From positions 1-64,000 of IMG/VR virus record IMGVR_UViG_3300033183_000299: DNA of 64,000 nucleotides. One strand, given 5' to 3'. Position numbers and translations under genes: made by a program. Positions 1-7,891 of the stretch are shown here, one piece after another (position 1 is the first letter of the stretch; the number at the start of each line of letters is the position of its first letter). The notes beneath the pieces were generated by a model that worked only from the letters and a program-made list of their open reading frames with translations, was not told the origin of the DNA and ran no database searches. Source of the DNA: a virus.

Positions 1-197
1 CCAGAGGCTCGTAAAGCATCAAAACGTTTAATGGCTTGTCTTGCGTGGAAACCAACGGAGTCTTGTCGCGTCTTATGTTTGTCCAGCTCTTCGAGAACCT
101 TGATGGGGACAAACAGGTCATTATTTTCGAACTTCTCGAAACAATCGCTATCCGAAAGAAATACGTTTGTATCGATGATTAAATTTTTCTTGGCCAT
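1..197 (-). CDS. PhoH-like ATPase, N-terminal PIN domain (3' part outside window)
   Basis: The start ATG is at 195-197 behind an AAGGAG ribosome site, and the frame runs off the left edge. The 65 visible residues begin MAKKNLIIDTNVFL and continue with FVPIKVLEELDKHK, the usual opening of a PIN nuclease domain with its first catalytic Asp (D9). In PIN-PhoH proteins this domain precedes a P-loop ATPase/helicase; that half is not visible, so the PhoH assignment is inferred from the typical PIN sequence. PIN-PhoH proteins are RNA helicase/RNases and are frequent in large phages. Confidence 0.75.
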   Translation of the reverse strand, partial: MAKKNLIIDTNVFLSDSDCFEKFENNDLFVPIKVLEELDKHKTRQDSVGFHARQAIKRFDALRAS

Positions 198-237
198 GAG
201 GGCTCCTTTAAGTTTTCATTAGTGAAATTTAATTAGT

Positions 238-477
238 TTACTTCTCTACAATATCAAGGCCCATTTTTGAGATCTTGGACATTGTTGCTATCATTTCTCC
301 CAGTTGAGGGTCCATACCGATCATCCAGCCCATAAGACATGTGTGTGCTAACTCTTCGTTTGAAAAACCAACGTGGGCTGCTTTTTGACATAGTCGCAAC
401 AAGTGATCAAAACACTTGGCAAACTCTGGGTCCTCTTTACATTTTTCAATAATCTTGTCCATCATTTCTTCATTCAT
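238..477 (-). CDS. Small helical protein of unknown function (79 aa)
   Basis: AAGGAGATAAAG precedes the ATG. The protein is acidic at its start (MNEEMMDKIIEKCKEDPEF), helical and Cys/Met rich, with no domain I recognise. It sits 2 bases downstream of the HNH gene, so the two are probably co-transcribed toward phoH. Confidence 0.7.
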   Translation of the reverse strand: MNEEMMDKIIEKCKEDPEFAKCFDHLLRLCQKAAHVGFSNEELAHTCLMGWMIGMDPQLGEMIATMSKISKMGLDIVEK

Positions 478-479
478 CT

Positions 480-998
480 TTATCTCCTTAAGAATTTATC
501 CCATTCATTGGGTATTTGTTTATTTCCATGTTTTCTCATCATCCACTCAGCAGACGACCATAAGTTATTACTAGGCAATTGAGGCTCCCGAGATAGCTTC
601 ATGGAGGCTTCCTGAGGTGTTTTGTCGCCCTTTTTTTGATTACAAGGTACGCAACATGTCGTAAGGTTATCCCAGCTTTTAGGGCCCCCTTTTGACTTTG
701 GAATCACATGGTCTAAAGTTAAATGGTGCTTCATAAATTTTCCATTGCAATATTGACATGTGTAATCATCCCTAAAGAAAACTGTTTTTCTAGATGGCTT
801 CACTTGGATACCACCTTTCCTAACATACGACTTCAGCACGATTACTGATGGAAAATAAAAAAGGGCACAAGCCTGAAGAGAATAATTCTCAACGACCTGC
901 GCCCTACCGGAGAACACCAATGAAAAACCTTTATAAGCATCAACAATCTCAATCGGTTGCCATGCTGCATCTAACTTTAAAGTATATAAATTGCTCAC
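480..998 (-). CDS. HNH endonuclease
   Basis: A 172-residue protein with the HNH/zinc core in its second half: CxxC at C81/C84, LDHVIP with H97, N111 in WDN, and a second CxxC at C116/C119, followed by QKKGDKTP. This matches free-standing bacterial and phage HNH nucleases that use zinc-binding Cys pairs to brace the beta-beta-alpha-metal fold. The first 75 residues have no recognised domain. It could be a homing enzyme or a packaging-associated nuclease; the context (phoH) does not decide. Confidence 0.85.
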   Translation of the reverse strand: MSNLYTLKLDAAWQPIEIVDAYKGFSLVFSGRAQVVENYSLQACALFYFPSVIVLKSYVRKGGIQVKPSRKTVFFRDDYTCQYCNGKFMKHHLTLDHVIPKSKGGPKSWDNLTTCCVPCNQKKGDKTPQEASMKLSREPQLPSNNLWSSAEWMMRKHGNKQIPNEWDKFLRR

Positions 999-1006
999 AT
1001 CACTAA

Positions 1007-1330
1007 CTAGCTCTTAGTCATTAGTTTTGACGCTGCGCCTTCTTGAGGAATTTTAGAATTTGCGGCATCACATAAGGAAAAATTTTCAACAAAAGATTTT
1101 AGTTCTCCAAAAGCCTTCTTAAAATCTGGCTCCATTGTTACTTCTGTTTTTCCACCATGGCCATGAATTGCATGAACCTCTCCAATATTATCATATACTG
1201 TGACTGTTGGATGTTCAGATAACCAAGTGACTGCTACTTTACCATTATCGAATATGAACCCTTGTGCTACTCGACCCGTACCTGAAACACCTGATTCATC
1301 CTCTGTTCTGTTTAAATAAAAAATTTTCAT
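1007..1330 (-). CDS. Conserved phage protein of unknown function (107 aa)
   Basis: It begins MKIFYLNRTEDESGVSGTGR and continues with a beta-rich pattern (VAQGFIFDNGKVAVTWLSEH, then HAIHGHGGKT). This resembles a small hypothetical family common in phage genomes. The C-terminal 40 residues look like a variable tail. No catalytic motif is visible. It starts 2 bases beyond the stop of the 1332-1733 gene and was probably transcribed from the promoter at 1910-1938. Confidence 0.75.
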   Translation of the reverse strand: MKIFYLNRTEDESGVSGTGRVAQGFIFDNGKVAVTWLSEHPTVTVYDNIGEVHAIHGHGGKTEVTMEPDFKKAFGELKSFVENFSLCDAANSKIPQEGAASKLMTKS

Positions 1331-1331
1331 A

Positions 1332-1733
1332 TCAAATCCATTCCATATCTTCTGATGATTCTTCTTCGAAAGAGTCTTCCTCTTGCGCCTCTATTGGCTC
1401 GAACTCATCTTCGATTCCACCTAGCTTCTTAAAGTCTTCTTGTACTTTATCATGCATATAAGAAACAAAGCTTAAAACTCCCATTATGCAATCATAAGAG
1501 CTTTCCGACACAGGTTCGAAAGATAAAACTGAATCTTCAATATTAACAATTAAAGACTTTTCTCCACAGTAGTAGATATCAATATTGATATCATCTTCCG
1601 ATTCTGCATCAAACAGTTCCATCTCCATTAAGTAAAAACGTAATCGCTGAGCATAGTATTTTTCTTCTTGCTCTCCTGAGAGCTTTAGATTTATACCGAA
1701 CTCTAGCATACTTGCAAATTTATCCAACGACAT
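1332..1733 (-). CDS. Acidic protein of unknown function (133 aa)
   Basis: The start at MSLDKFASMLEF is chosen because GAGGAGGAAAATA lies directly upstream; the longer upstream reading crosses a promoter. The C-terminal third is strongly acidic (EAQEEDSFEEESSEDMEWI). No known domain. It is the first solid gene downstream of the 1910-1938 promoter. Confidence 0.75.
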   Translation of the reverse strand: MSLDKFASMLEFGINLKLSGEQEEKYYAQRLRFYLMEMELFDAESEDDINIDIYYCGEKSLIVNIEDSVLSFEPVSESSYDCIMGVLSFVSYMHDKVQEDFKKLGGIEDEFEPIEAQEEDSFEEESSEDMEWI

Positions 1734-1869
1734 TATTTTCCTCCTCAAGAAAAGTAGAAAACGAAAAAGCAAAGGATCGATTAACGAAATGACCCTTACC
1801 TCTCCACAAAAGGGAGGAGGACGTAGTGGAACAAGGTAAGAATGATTTCTTCTCCTTATAGTGATCCAT
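1720..1869 (-). CDS. Possible leader ORF overlapping the next gene (49 aa)
   Basis: ATG at 1867-1869 follows GGAGAAGCA and lies about 40 bases downstream of the -10 box at 1910. The frame (MDHYKEKKSFLPC...) ends 14 bases inside the next gene's start, a layout typical of translational coupling. The composition is not convincingly protein-like, so it may be a non-functional leader reading. Confidence 0.35.
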   Translation of the reverse strand: MDHYKEKKSFLPCSTTSSSLLWRGKGHFVNRSFAFSFSTFLEEENNVVG

Positions 1870-1909
1870 TGCTTCTCCGTTTTCAGTGTGTGTTTTGTTG
1901 TGTATATAT

Positions 1910-1938
1910 AATATAACACATCTGAAATGCTTTGTCAA
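1910..1938 (-). promoter_or_regulatory. Sigma-70 promoter for 1332-1733 and downstream genes
   Basis: Reading the minus strand: TTGACA (1933-1938), 17-bp spacer, TATATT (1910-1915). It has no GGWCA dyad upstream, unlike the promoters of 13-31 kb. Confidence 0.7.
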
Positions 1939-2024
1939 GTAAAATATGAAACTTTTTTCAAAAAAGTGAAAACGAAAAAAATCTGGGCATATTTTATATA
2001 TAATATATTATAATAGTATTAGTA

Positions 2025-2345
2025 TTAATAATCTGAATAGTATTTTCTATAAAGAATATTAAATTGATCATATGGTATTCCTAATAGATTAGACATATCT
2101 GTTTTAGTATTACAACATGATCTAGCAAATTTAATACAAGCATCTCTACAGACATTAGGGATAGTATACCATATAGGAAAATTATAAAGCTTTCCATTTG
2201 ATACTTTAGCACTTGATTCAAGTTTTACAGCTATCAACTCTTCTAAAGTTAGGTCTGATATAACATTCAAAGTATCCTCAGTTATTCGACCTTCTTTCTT
2301 CAGAGAAAGAATAAAAGATTTTTTTTTATCATTCTTACTTGACAA
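2025..2345 (-). CDS. Hypothetical protein, TTG start (106 aa)
   Basis: The only well-placed start is TTG at 2343-2345, preceded by GAGG at a 5-base spacing. The product is basic at the N-terminus (MSSKNDKKKSF) and Cys-containing, with a C-terminal PYDQFNILYRKYYSDY stretch. No family recognised. An AT-rich gap with no clear -35 lies upstream. Confidence 0.6.
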   Translation of the reverse strand: MSSKNDKKKSFILSLKKEGRITEDTLNVISDLTLEELIAVKLESSAKVSNGKLYNFPIWYTIPNVCRDACIKFARSCCNTKTDMSNLLGIPYDQFNILYRKYYSDY

Positions 2346-2421
2346 GGCTACCTCAATATGTTATATTGTTTATATGTGTTGTACTGTTGTGTTTTGTGTG
2401 TATTAAATAATTTTGGAGGAA

Positions 2422-3303
2422 TTATGTTGGATTTTCGATATTCGGAGTTTCTGGAGAACTATCAAGTTCTTGTTCGTATTTGTCTAGCAACAGCTTGATG
2501 TTGTAGAGGCCCCATTTCTTATACATTTCCTGATCTTCAGGATTGTTAAGATCTAAATAGGCTTCTGAGAAATAGCTTTGAACAAGATTGAAGGCATCAA
2601 ACGCTTGGTTTCTACCGGTGGAATCGCCCTCGATACCGGCTCCAAATTCTTCTCTTTCTTTTTCTATATCTTTTTTCTTATCAAAGTCCTTAGCAGCTTG
2701 AGATTTATTGTTTTCAACCTCTTTGTTCTCTTCTTCTTCGAATTCATCTGAGACGACATCATTTTCTTTTTCATCATCAGTAATATCAATATCTAATTCA
2801 TTTAGGATATTTTCCATAATGTTGTCCAAACCACCATCAGCTTCAATATCCGAAGCCATCTCATCAGAGGTCATTTCAGACGGTGGAGCTTCTAGTGAAT
2901 TACTAGAGGTCTCAAAATCAGATGCGACATCTTCTGCTTCCTTACCTTGGGCATTAAGAGCATCCAATTCATCAAATAGTCTAACCATTGCACCAAGGAA
3001 GTGGTTTGAGAAAGACTCTCTCTGAGTTGGGTCTGTTGTTAATTGTTGATATTTTGATCTAATAGATGGCTTGGCTTTCCGAATGGCATCACGCAATTTG
3101 TTGATACCAGTATTTGGATGTGGGTTGGCCATATCCTTTGCTTCATAAAGTGTCTCTAATGTTTGTTGATTCTTGACCTCAGAGATCATTCTTCTTACAT
3201 ATAGTCGAACAGCATGTTCTTCTTGCTGCTCTCGCAGCAAGTTTTTTACAAATGTTTTTTTGATAAACTCTCTTAACAATTTTTCTTGCTGCTTTTGCAT
3301 CAT
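2422..3303 (-). CDS. Acidic coiled-coil virion-type protein (293 aa)
   Basis: The start overlaps the stop of the metallopeptidase gene by 4 bases (ATGA). The first 45 residues are a basic amphipathic helix (QKQQEKLLREFIKKTF). The centre (about 130-215) is almost entirely Asp/Glu/Ser/Asn, and the end is helical. Acidic, low-complexity proteins of this kind are usual among scaffold, core or structural proteins of T4-like marine phages, but I do not recognise the family. Confidence 0.7.
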   Translation of the reverse strand: MMQKQQEKLLREFIKKTFVKNLLREQQEEHAVRLYVRRMISEVKNQQTLETLYEAKDMANPHPNTGINKLRDAIRKAKPSIRSKYQQLTTDPTQRESFSNHFLGAMVRLFDELDALNAQGKEAEDVASDFETSSNSLEAPPSEMTSDEMASDIEADGGLDNIMENILNELDIDITDDEKENDVVSDEFEEEENKEVENNKSQAAKDFDKKKDIEKEREEFGAGIEGDSTGRNQAFDAFNLVQSYFSEAYLDLNNPEDQEMYKKWGLYNIKLLLDKYEQELDSSPETPNIENPT

Positions 3304-4268
3304 TTGATCCTTTTGTTATTTAGAAATACTCTTTTTGCTTTTGCGATTCTCTTAAGTGCTTCTTGTAAAGTGGCTGACTTCCCTTCCTCTTCTGCAGCGG
3401 CTGGTGCGTCACCCTTTGGAGGCTTGGGGTCATTATCGTACTTTTTGCCTTTTTTAGGCATTTTATTTGCTTTCTTTTTGTCAAAGTTGTATTCTTTCTT
3501 TTCATCCAACTCTTCTTCTGATTCTTCTTCGCCTTCGTGGATACGATCTGGCTGATATCTATCTTCGTGACCGGTGAATTTATCAGAGTTTGTGGTTCTA
3601 GGATTCATACGACCTTCTTCGAGCTCATCTTCTTCCTTCATGTATTCTTTGTCTCCACAAGCTTCATCGAGACCATCTTGTTCTTTGAGATCCTTACTCC
3701 CTTTACCATCAATTGCATAATCAGGAACCATTTTTCCTGTTTTTGGATCTTTTACCATGTTCTTTTTGCTCTCAGAGAGGATTCCCCATTTCTTAAGAAG
3801 CAATTTATTCAATTCGTTGTTTTTCCACTCTTTCAAAGACATATTAGTTTTCTCCCCTAATTTTAAGTTATCTTCATACTCTCTCATTAGGCCATTTCCT
3901 TTTTCCATGGCCTCATCTTCAAGAGCTTTCATTTTTTCGTTCTTTAAATAGTATCCTTCACCCATATACCCACCAACGTCTAATCTACCTTCTAAATTTT
4001 GATGATGATGAATCAATTCGTGTGCGATAGATCTCAACATGTCTTTTGGGTGTCTTCCATCTGTGAAAATGTGCACCTCAAGGCTGCTAGGGTCGTAATA
4101 GGCTGTTTTTCCAAGAACATTGGCCTGATTACTAGGGTCTGAGTCAAAAACCATCACAGGAGGCTTCTGGAAGGTTAGTTTTTGATCAAAATAATCATAC
4201 ATTCCATTGATATGTGGTTGCATATCGCTCAAATCTATGTTGGCTGGGTTCTTTATCTTACAAGGCAT
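3300..4268 (-). CDS. Putative zinc metallopeptidase, virion-associated (322 aa)
   Basis: HELIHHHQ at about residues 83-90 is a HExxH zinc motif, followed by EDEAMEKGNGLMREYED, which can supply the third zinc ligand as in gluzincin-type phage and bacterial peptidases. The C-terminal half is low-complexity, acidic then Lys-rich, and looks structural. Neighbours on both sides are acidic virion-type proteins. It may process virion proteins or act on the host after injection; the substrate is unknown. Confidence 0.7.
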   Translation of the reverse strand: MPCKIKNPANIDLSDMQPHINGMYDYFDQKLTFQKPPVMVFDSDPSNQANVLGKTAYYDPSSLEVHIFTDGRHPKDMLRSIAHELIHHHQNLEGRLDVGGYMGEGYYLKNEKMKALEDEAMEKGNGLMREYEDNLKLGEKTNMSLKEWKNNELNKLLLKKWGILSESKKNMVKDPKTGKMVPDYAIDGKGSKDLKEQDGLDEACGDKEYMKEEDELEEGRMNPRTTNSDKFTGHEDRYQPDRIHEGEEESEEELDEKKEYNFDKKKANKMPKKGKKYDNDPKPPKGDAPAAAEEEGKSATLQEALKRIAKAKRVFLNNKRIK

Positions 4269-4269
4269 G

Positions 4270-4548
4270 CTATAAATAGTCCTGTTTTATGCTTTTTTTA
4301 AGGGAAAAAAGGGGTATAAATTCGTATTCTGAGGCCCCAAAAGGCATGATTTTGGCTATTAAAACGGTATTTTCAAGCCTATTTTCCTCTAAAATCTCCA
4401 ATAAAAGACCCTCTTTCTCCTCGAAAACGGCCGATTCTAGGTCAAAAAGCCAAGATTTCCAAGTTACAATGTCTCCTGGGGCCAAATTTTCGGCTTTTGA
4501 AGCCCCTAAAGACTTAAATTTGGGTGTTTTGAAGATTTTTTTACTCAT
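4270..4548 (-). CDS. Small SH3-like (GDIV) protein (92 aa)
   Basis: The core LAPGDIVTWKSWLFDLESA followed by beta strands and an acidic turn matches the small GD[LIV]V barrel proteins that recur throughout the window. The first 20 residues are basic. No strong Shine-Dalgarno is visible. It lies between two virion-type genes with 1-6 base gaps. Confidence 0.6.
   Translation of the reverse strand: MSKKIFKTPKFKSLGASKAENLAPGDIVTWKSWLFDLESAVFEEKEGLLLEILEENRLENTVLIAKIMPFGASEYEFIPLFSLKKSIKQDYL
4271..4282 (-). promoter_or_regulatory. CTATTTATA motif (late-promoter-like), very close to next start
   Basis: On the minus strand this reads GGACTATTTATA and ends 2 bases before the ATG at 4268, overlapping the previous stop codon. 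Other copies sit 18-40 bases upstream of starts, so here it may be chance or belong to a leaderless start. Confidence 0.25.
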
Positions 4549-4554
4549 TTTGGC

Positions 4555-4968
4555 TTAATATTCGTAATATTCTTCGGATTCTTCTTCATTTTTGTCCATT
4601 TCAAGTGGAAATTCCCCAATTTCACCCGCCATAGGGTCCATTTCGGGCATTTCTGAGGTCATTTCGGGCACAACTTGGTCATATGCACCCTCTTCCATCC
4701 CATATTCGACATAATGCTTAACAGTTTTGATATAATCAGCTGCTTTTGTGAGTTTTGACTGCACCCAAGCCTCTAATTGAGTCTCATCAGACAGCATTTG
4801 GCTTAATTCTGCTGCATATTCAGCAATATCGGACAATTGACGCTTAGCCATACGTCCTTCGTCATCAATTTCACCATTTGGAAGCAATCCAGTGCCCATT
4901 TGTTGTGGCATACCCATACCACACTCTTCTTTGATGATTTCTAGCAATCTTTTCTTTGATATTTTCAT
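4555..4968 (-). CDS. Leader-bearing virion-type protein (137 aa)
   Basis: It opens with MKISKKRLLEIIKEE, one of at least seven closely related amphipathic leaders in this window that end in [LI]-x-E. The centre (RQLSDIAEYAAELSQMLSDE, then QLEAWVQSKLTKAADYI) resembles a helical protein conserved in marine T4-like phages. The C-terminus is acidic and Met/Pro rich. The leader suggests capsid targeting and prohead-protease cleavage by analogy with T4; the function is unknown. Confidence 0.75.
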   Translation of the reverse strand: MKISKKRLLEIIKEECGMGMPQQMGTGLLPNGEIDDEGRMAKRQLSDIAEYAAELSQMLSDETQLEAWVQSKLTKAADYIKTVKHYVEYGMEEGAYDQVVPEMTSEMPEMDPMAGEIGEFPLEMDKNEEESEEYYEY

Positions 4969-4971
4969 TTT

Positions 4972-5112
4972 TCAAACCTCTTTCATGTAAATAAGACTCA
5001 AAAGTGCAATAATTGACCATTCTGGACCTAAAATAACACCAATAGATAACATAAATAGGGCAAACAACCCAGTTTTCAACATTTGAAGCATTGTTTCTTC
5101 TTCATTAAGCAT
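4972..5112 (-). CDS. Small single-span membrane protein (46 aa)
   Basis: ATG at 5110-5112 overlaps the TAA of the HAD-Nudix gene by one base, behind a very strong GGAGGAGGTGAATA ribosome site. The product has an acidic N-terminus (MLNEEETML), then a hydrophobic helix (GLFALFMLSIGVILG) and a second hydrophobic stretch (WSIIALLSLIYM). It ends 4 bases before the next start. It may act at the membrane during lysis or entry. Confidence 0.7.
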   Translation of the reverse strand: MLNEEETMLQMLKTGLFALFMLSIGVILGPEWSIIALLSLIYMKEV

Positions 5113-6311
5113 TATTCACCTCCTCCATCGCCATCTGAGCCATCATACAAGTCGAAATATGGATAATAGCTCCCTACACCTTTATTTTTTTTGCTTCTCC
5201 GGCGTTTTTTTCTCTTTTTACGCTTTTTTTTCTCTTCTACCGTTGATTTAATCTTAATTTTAATTTTTTTGGTAGATTTTTCATCATTTTCCTCCTCTAG
5301 AACACCAAATCCGGGAGGAGCAGACTTGGAACGACTAAAATCCGTGACTCTTTTGAGGCCTTTTGCCCCTGTTGTCTTAGATCCACCTAGTCCAATGATG
5401 CGTCTTTTCTTAATTTTGTGATTTTTGGAGTGAGGTTGTCGAGATTCTATTAATTCTTGTTGCATTTCCAGCATATTCATTACATTTTGAAGGTTTTGAG
5501 TCATATTTCCAGACGCTTTACGGACAACTTCTTCATAATCTCCACAAAAATAGTCAGCAATCTCCCATTGAAGGTTAATTACACCCTCTAATTCTTCTCC
5601 ACTGTAGTCTGTTCGACCAATAAAGTAGTGAGAAGGCTTAGTTATGCCCTTCCACGTGGTCTCTAGAGTGTCTAAAAACTTAACCTCAGTCACTTCTAGA
5701 CCTAGTTCTTCCTTGACTTCTCGATAAAAAGAGAAAGGAGCCTCTTCTCCATGCTCAATATGGCCACCTGGTGCATCCCACTCATATGAATCTGACCTTT
5801 GAGCGATAACTATTTTGCCATCTGAGGTCAAAATTACTCCCTTGGCTATCTCATCACTGTCTTCGATGAGATCCTCAGGGTCCTTTACGACTATTTTAAA
5901 GTCTTTGTGTAGATTTTTGTGAGCTTCGATGGCTTCACGCTCAGCTGGGTCGTCATCATAGTGCAGTGTGGACCCTAATTCATGCAACTTTCGAGCTTTT
6001 GGCTCTCCATCAGTGTAGAAAATGGCGTTAACTTCAATTTTTAGCTTGTCTAAGATGCTGCGAACGGAGCTTTCATCGTCTTCTAGATGTTTTTGTCTAG
6101 ACGTTACGATAAATACAGTCTTGCCTGACCTCTTAAAGCTCTTTATTCTCTTAATTATCTCTTTGTTTACGCCACCAAACTGATAATTTTCAACACCATC
6201 AACGGTTTTGTTTAAAAAAGACTTTACAACTGTATTGTCGAAATCAAATGTTACAACATCGCCATTGCGATTGTCTTTTATTTTTTTAAAATTTTCAAAT
6301 ATCTCTTTCAT
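5112..6311 (-). CDS. HAD phosphatase-Nudix hydrolase fusion with basic tail (399 aa)
   Basis: The second Met is taken as start because GGAGGTACCC sits just before it. An N-terminal HAD domain has DFDNT (residues 23-27), a VTSR motif II region and HYDDD. It is followed by a Nudix domain with the full box GGHIEHGEEAPFSFYREVKEELGL (about 183-206; GX5EX7REUXEEXGU is intact). The last 110 residues are Lys/Arg-rich (KKKRKKRKKRRRSKKNK) and end acidic. Both domains hydrolyse phosphate bonds, so nucleotide or NAD-derivative clean-up is plausible. It lies beside four ADP-ribosyltransferases. The basic tail suggests nucleic-acid or membrane binding. Confidence 0.8.
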   Translation of the reverse strand: MKEIFENFKKIKDNRNGDVVTFDFDNTVVKSFLNKTVDGVENYQFGGVNKEIIKRIKSFKRSGKTVFIVTSRQKHLEDDESSVRSILDKLKIEVNAIFYTDGEPKARKLHELGSTLHYDDDPAEREAIEAHKNLHKDFKIVVKDPEDLIEDSDEIAKGVILTSDGKIVIAQRSDSYEWDAPGGHIEHGEEAPFSFYREVKEELGLEVTEVKFLDTLETTWKGITKPSHYFIGRTDYSGEELEGVINLQWEIADYFCGDYEEVVRKASGNMTQNLQNVMNMLEMQQELIESRQPHSKNHKIKKRRIIGLGGSKTTGAKGLKRVTDFSRSKSAPPGFGVLEEENDEKSTKKIKIKIKSTVEEKKKRKKRKKRRRSKKNKGVGSYYPYFDLYDGSDGDGGGE

Positions 6312-6328
6312 GGGTACCTCCATGATAC

Positions 6329-6357
6329 ATTATACCATATTTTCAACGGTTTTGCAA
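6329..6357 (-). promoter_or_regulatory. Sigma-70 promoter for the HAD-Nudix gene
   Basis: Minus strand: TTGCAA (6352-6357), 17 bp, perfect TATAAT (6329-6334). The -35 lies in the last codons of the upstream gene. Confidence 0.65.
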
Positions 6358-6687
6358 GATTTTTAATCGGTAAGAGCGAGATTCTGTGAGTTCTTCTTCT
6401 TCTTCCATTACATTTTTTAGACCTTGGTGCTTTGATCTTTCAACGTGACCTTCGTGTTCTTCCTCACCAGAAACTAATTGCTGAACATTTCTTCCTGCGA
6501 GACCTTGGGTCGAATACATCTCATCTAGTTTGTCGCCTTTAAGACGCTGATCCTGCTCTTGTTTTTTGTTGAAAGTGTCGTTACCCTCCGGGTCTCCAAA
6601 CGAAGCTCCATAGCCTTGTATGGCGCCACCAGATACACTAGCAATCTCATCTATAACTTCTTTTTTCTTTTTAATTCTTATTTTCAC
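6343..6687 (-). CDS. Small virion-type protein, GTG start (114 aa)
   Basis: GTG at 6685-6687 overlaps the TAG of the ADP-ribosyltransferase gene (TAGTG) and is preceded by GAGGT. The product starts with a basic KIRIKKKK run, then EVIDEIASVSGGAIQGYG. This resembles the opening of small structural proteins in marine myoviruses. It ends with an acidic stretch and RSYRLKILQNR. Function unknown; coupled to the gene upstream. Confidence 0.65.
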   Translation of the reverse strand: MKIRIKKKKEVIDEIASVSGGAIQGYGASFGDPEGNDTFNKKQEQDQRLKGDKLDEMYSTQGLAGRNVQQLVSGEEEHEGHVERSKHQGLKNVMEEEEELTESRSYRLKILQNR

Positions 6688-7628
6688 TACACTACCTCGT
6701 GTGTGCATGTGAGAGTCAACAAAGCCGTCCTACTCATACCAGATAGATCGTCATTAACAAGGTTGTATTTTTGCTTGTATTCTCTATCTTTTTCTTTCAT
6801 TATTTCAAAGGCTTCAAAAATCTCTTCTTTTGTTTTATATGGCTTAGCATGAAATTGAGATCCAACACCAACAACGCCTTCTGAATAAACAAAATCAACA
6901 TCATCTATGTTTAGTTTTCCCGAGAGGATAACCTCATCTTCGCCTTCAAAATAACTTAATTTCCCAACAGCAAGACCTGCGTCTTCATAATTTTTAATTA
7001 TCATAACGATACAGATTGGCCCCACGTAAGGCTCACCAGAAGATTTCCATGTTTCTTTAGACGCAAAGTTTTTAGCTGTCCTATAATCCCTAGAAGTTGA
7101 TACAGACCTGGTTATATCTAGAAATCCATCATTTATTATTTTCTCAGCCATACCATATGAAACATTATGCAATCCTCTGTAGAGCTCTTGAGAGTAGGAA
7201 CTAGCTCTGTCAAGATCAGCTCTACCTGCAATGTTTGGGTGACTAGTTTTGAAGTAGTCTTTTAGCTCATCCGGATTTGCAGACATTTGGCCAAAGATGG
7301 GCAAGAACTTTTTCGCATTGATATAATCTTGTTTAGTGATCTTGTCATAAGTCTTAAGTCCAATAGAGTGCATGCGTCTGGCATATCTTCCAACAATAGC
7401 ATCCCACCTTTCAGCCTTAGTGTCGTCAAACAAGTCTGGATTTCTAATGGTGTCTGTATTCCCGGAGGTCATTAAGATCATTGACTTCATGATGAGAAGA
7501 AGAGCTTTTTTCTCTTCATCATTGAGTCTCCATTGGATTCTGTCGAAATCCTTTCCATCTCTATTTGCTTCAACTGCTAAGAAACGAGCTATGAACATAG
7601 CTGACTTTTTTACTTCATCTGATATCAT
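6687..7628 (-). CDS. Mono-ADP-ribosyltransferase paralogue 1 (R-S-E class, 313 aa)
   Basis: The three catalytic signatures of arginine-specific transferases appear in order: R151 in LYRGLH, STS at 177-179 (SVSTSRDYRTAKNFAS), and an ExE pair E230/E232 in EGEDEVILSG. The N-terminal third carries LMTSGNTDTIRNP, shared by all four paralogues. T4 Alt, ModA and ModB are the best-known phage relatives and modify host RNA polymerase and other proteins with NAD. Its start overlaps the leader peptide gene by 4 bases, so it may be injected or made early; the target is unknown. Confidence 0.85.
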   Translation of the reverse strand: MISDEVKKSAMFIARFLAVEANRDGKDFDRIQWRLNDEEKKALLLIMKSMILMTSGNTDTIRNPDLFDDTKAERWDAIVGRYARRMHSIGLKTYDKITKQDYINAKKFLPIFGQMSANPDELKDYFKTSHPNIAGRADLDRASSYSQELYRGLHNVSYGMAEKIINDGFLDITRSVSTSRDYRTAKNFASKETWKSSGEPYVGPICIVMIIKNYEDAGLAVGKLSYFEGEDEVILSGKLNIDDVDFVYSEGVVGVGSQFHAKPYKTKEEIFEAFEIMKEKDREYKQKYNLVNDDLSGMSRTALLTLTCTHEVV

Positions 7629-7840
7629 TTTCTTTTTTGAGCGTCAATTTGTTGCAAAACTTCGTCTGGAATTTTTTTGCCGGTTGATTGAGAAATCTGC
7701 ATTTGAGACATGATGTCTTCCATGGCGGAGGCCTCAGCTTCTTCCTTCATGACTTGCTCATCCTCAGCTTCCATTTCTGACATAACAGCTTCGAGCTCTT
7801 CTTTGATCAATTGTTTAATTTGTGTTTTTGAAAGTTTCAT
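7625..7840 (-). CDS. Leader-only acidic peptide (71 aa)
   Basis: It opens with MKLSKTQIKQLIKEEL, the same leader as other virion-type proteins, then an acidic Met-rich helix and a basic end (QQIDAQKRK). It overlaps the downstream ADP-ribosyltransferase start by 4 bases. A variant TATAATTAGTC element lies about 20 bases upstream. It may be an internal head peptide or a partner that brings the transferase into the head. Confidence 0.65.
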   Translation of the reverse strand: MKLSKTQIKQLIKEELEAVMSEMEAEDEQVMKEEAEASAMEDIMSQMQISQSTGKKIPDEVLQQIDAQKRK

Positions 7841-7891
7841 ATTAATCTCCTTAGATTTGATATAATTAGTCTTATTTGATACAAAAATGAC

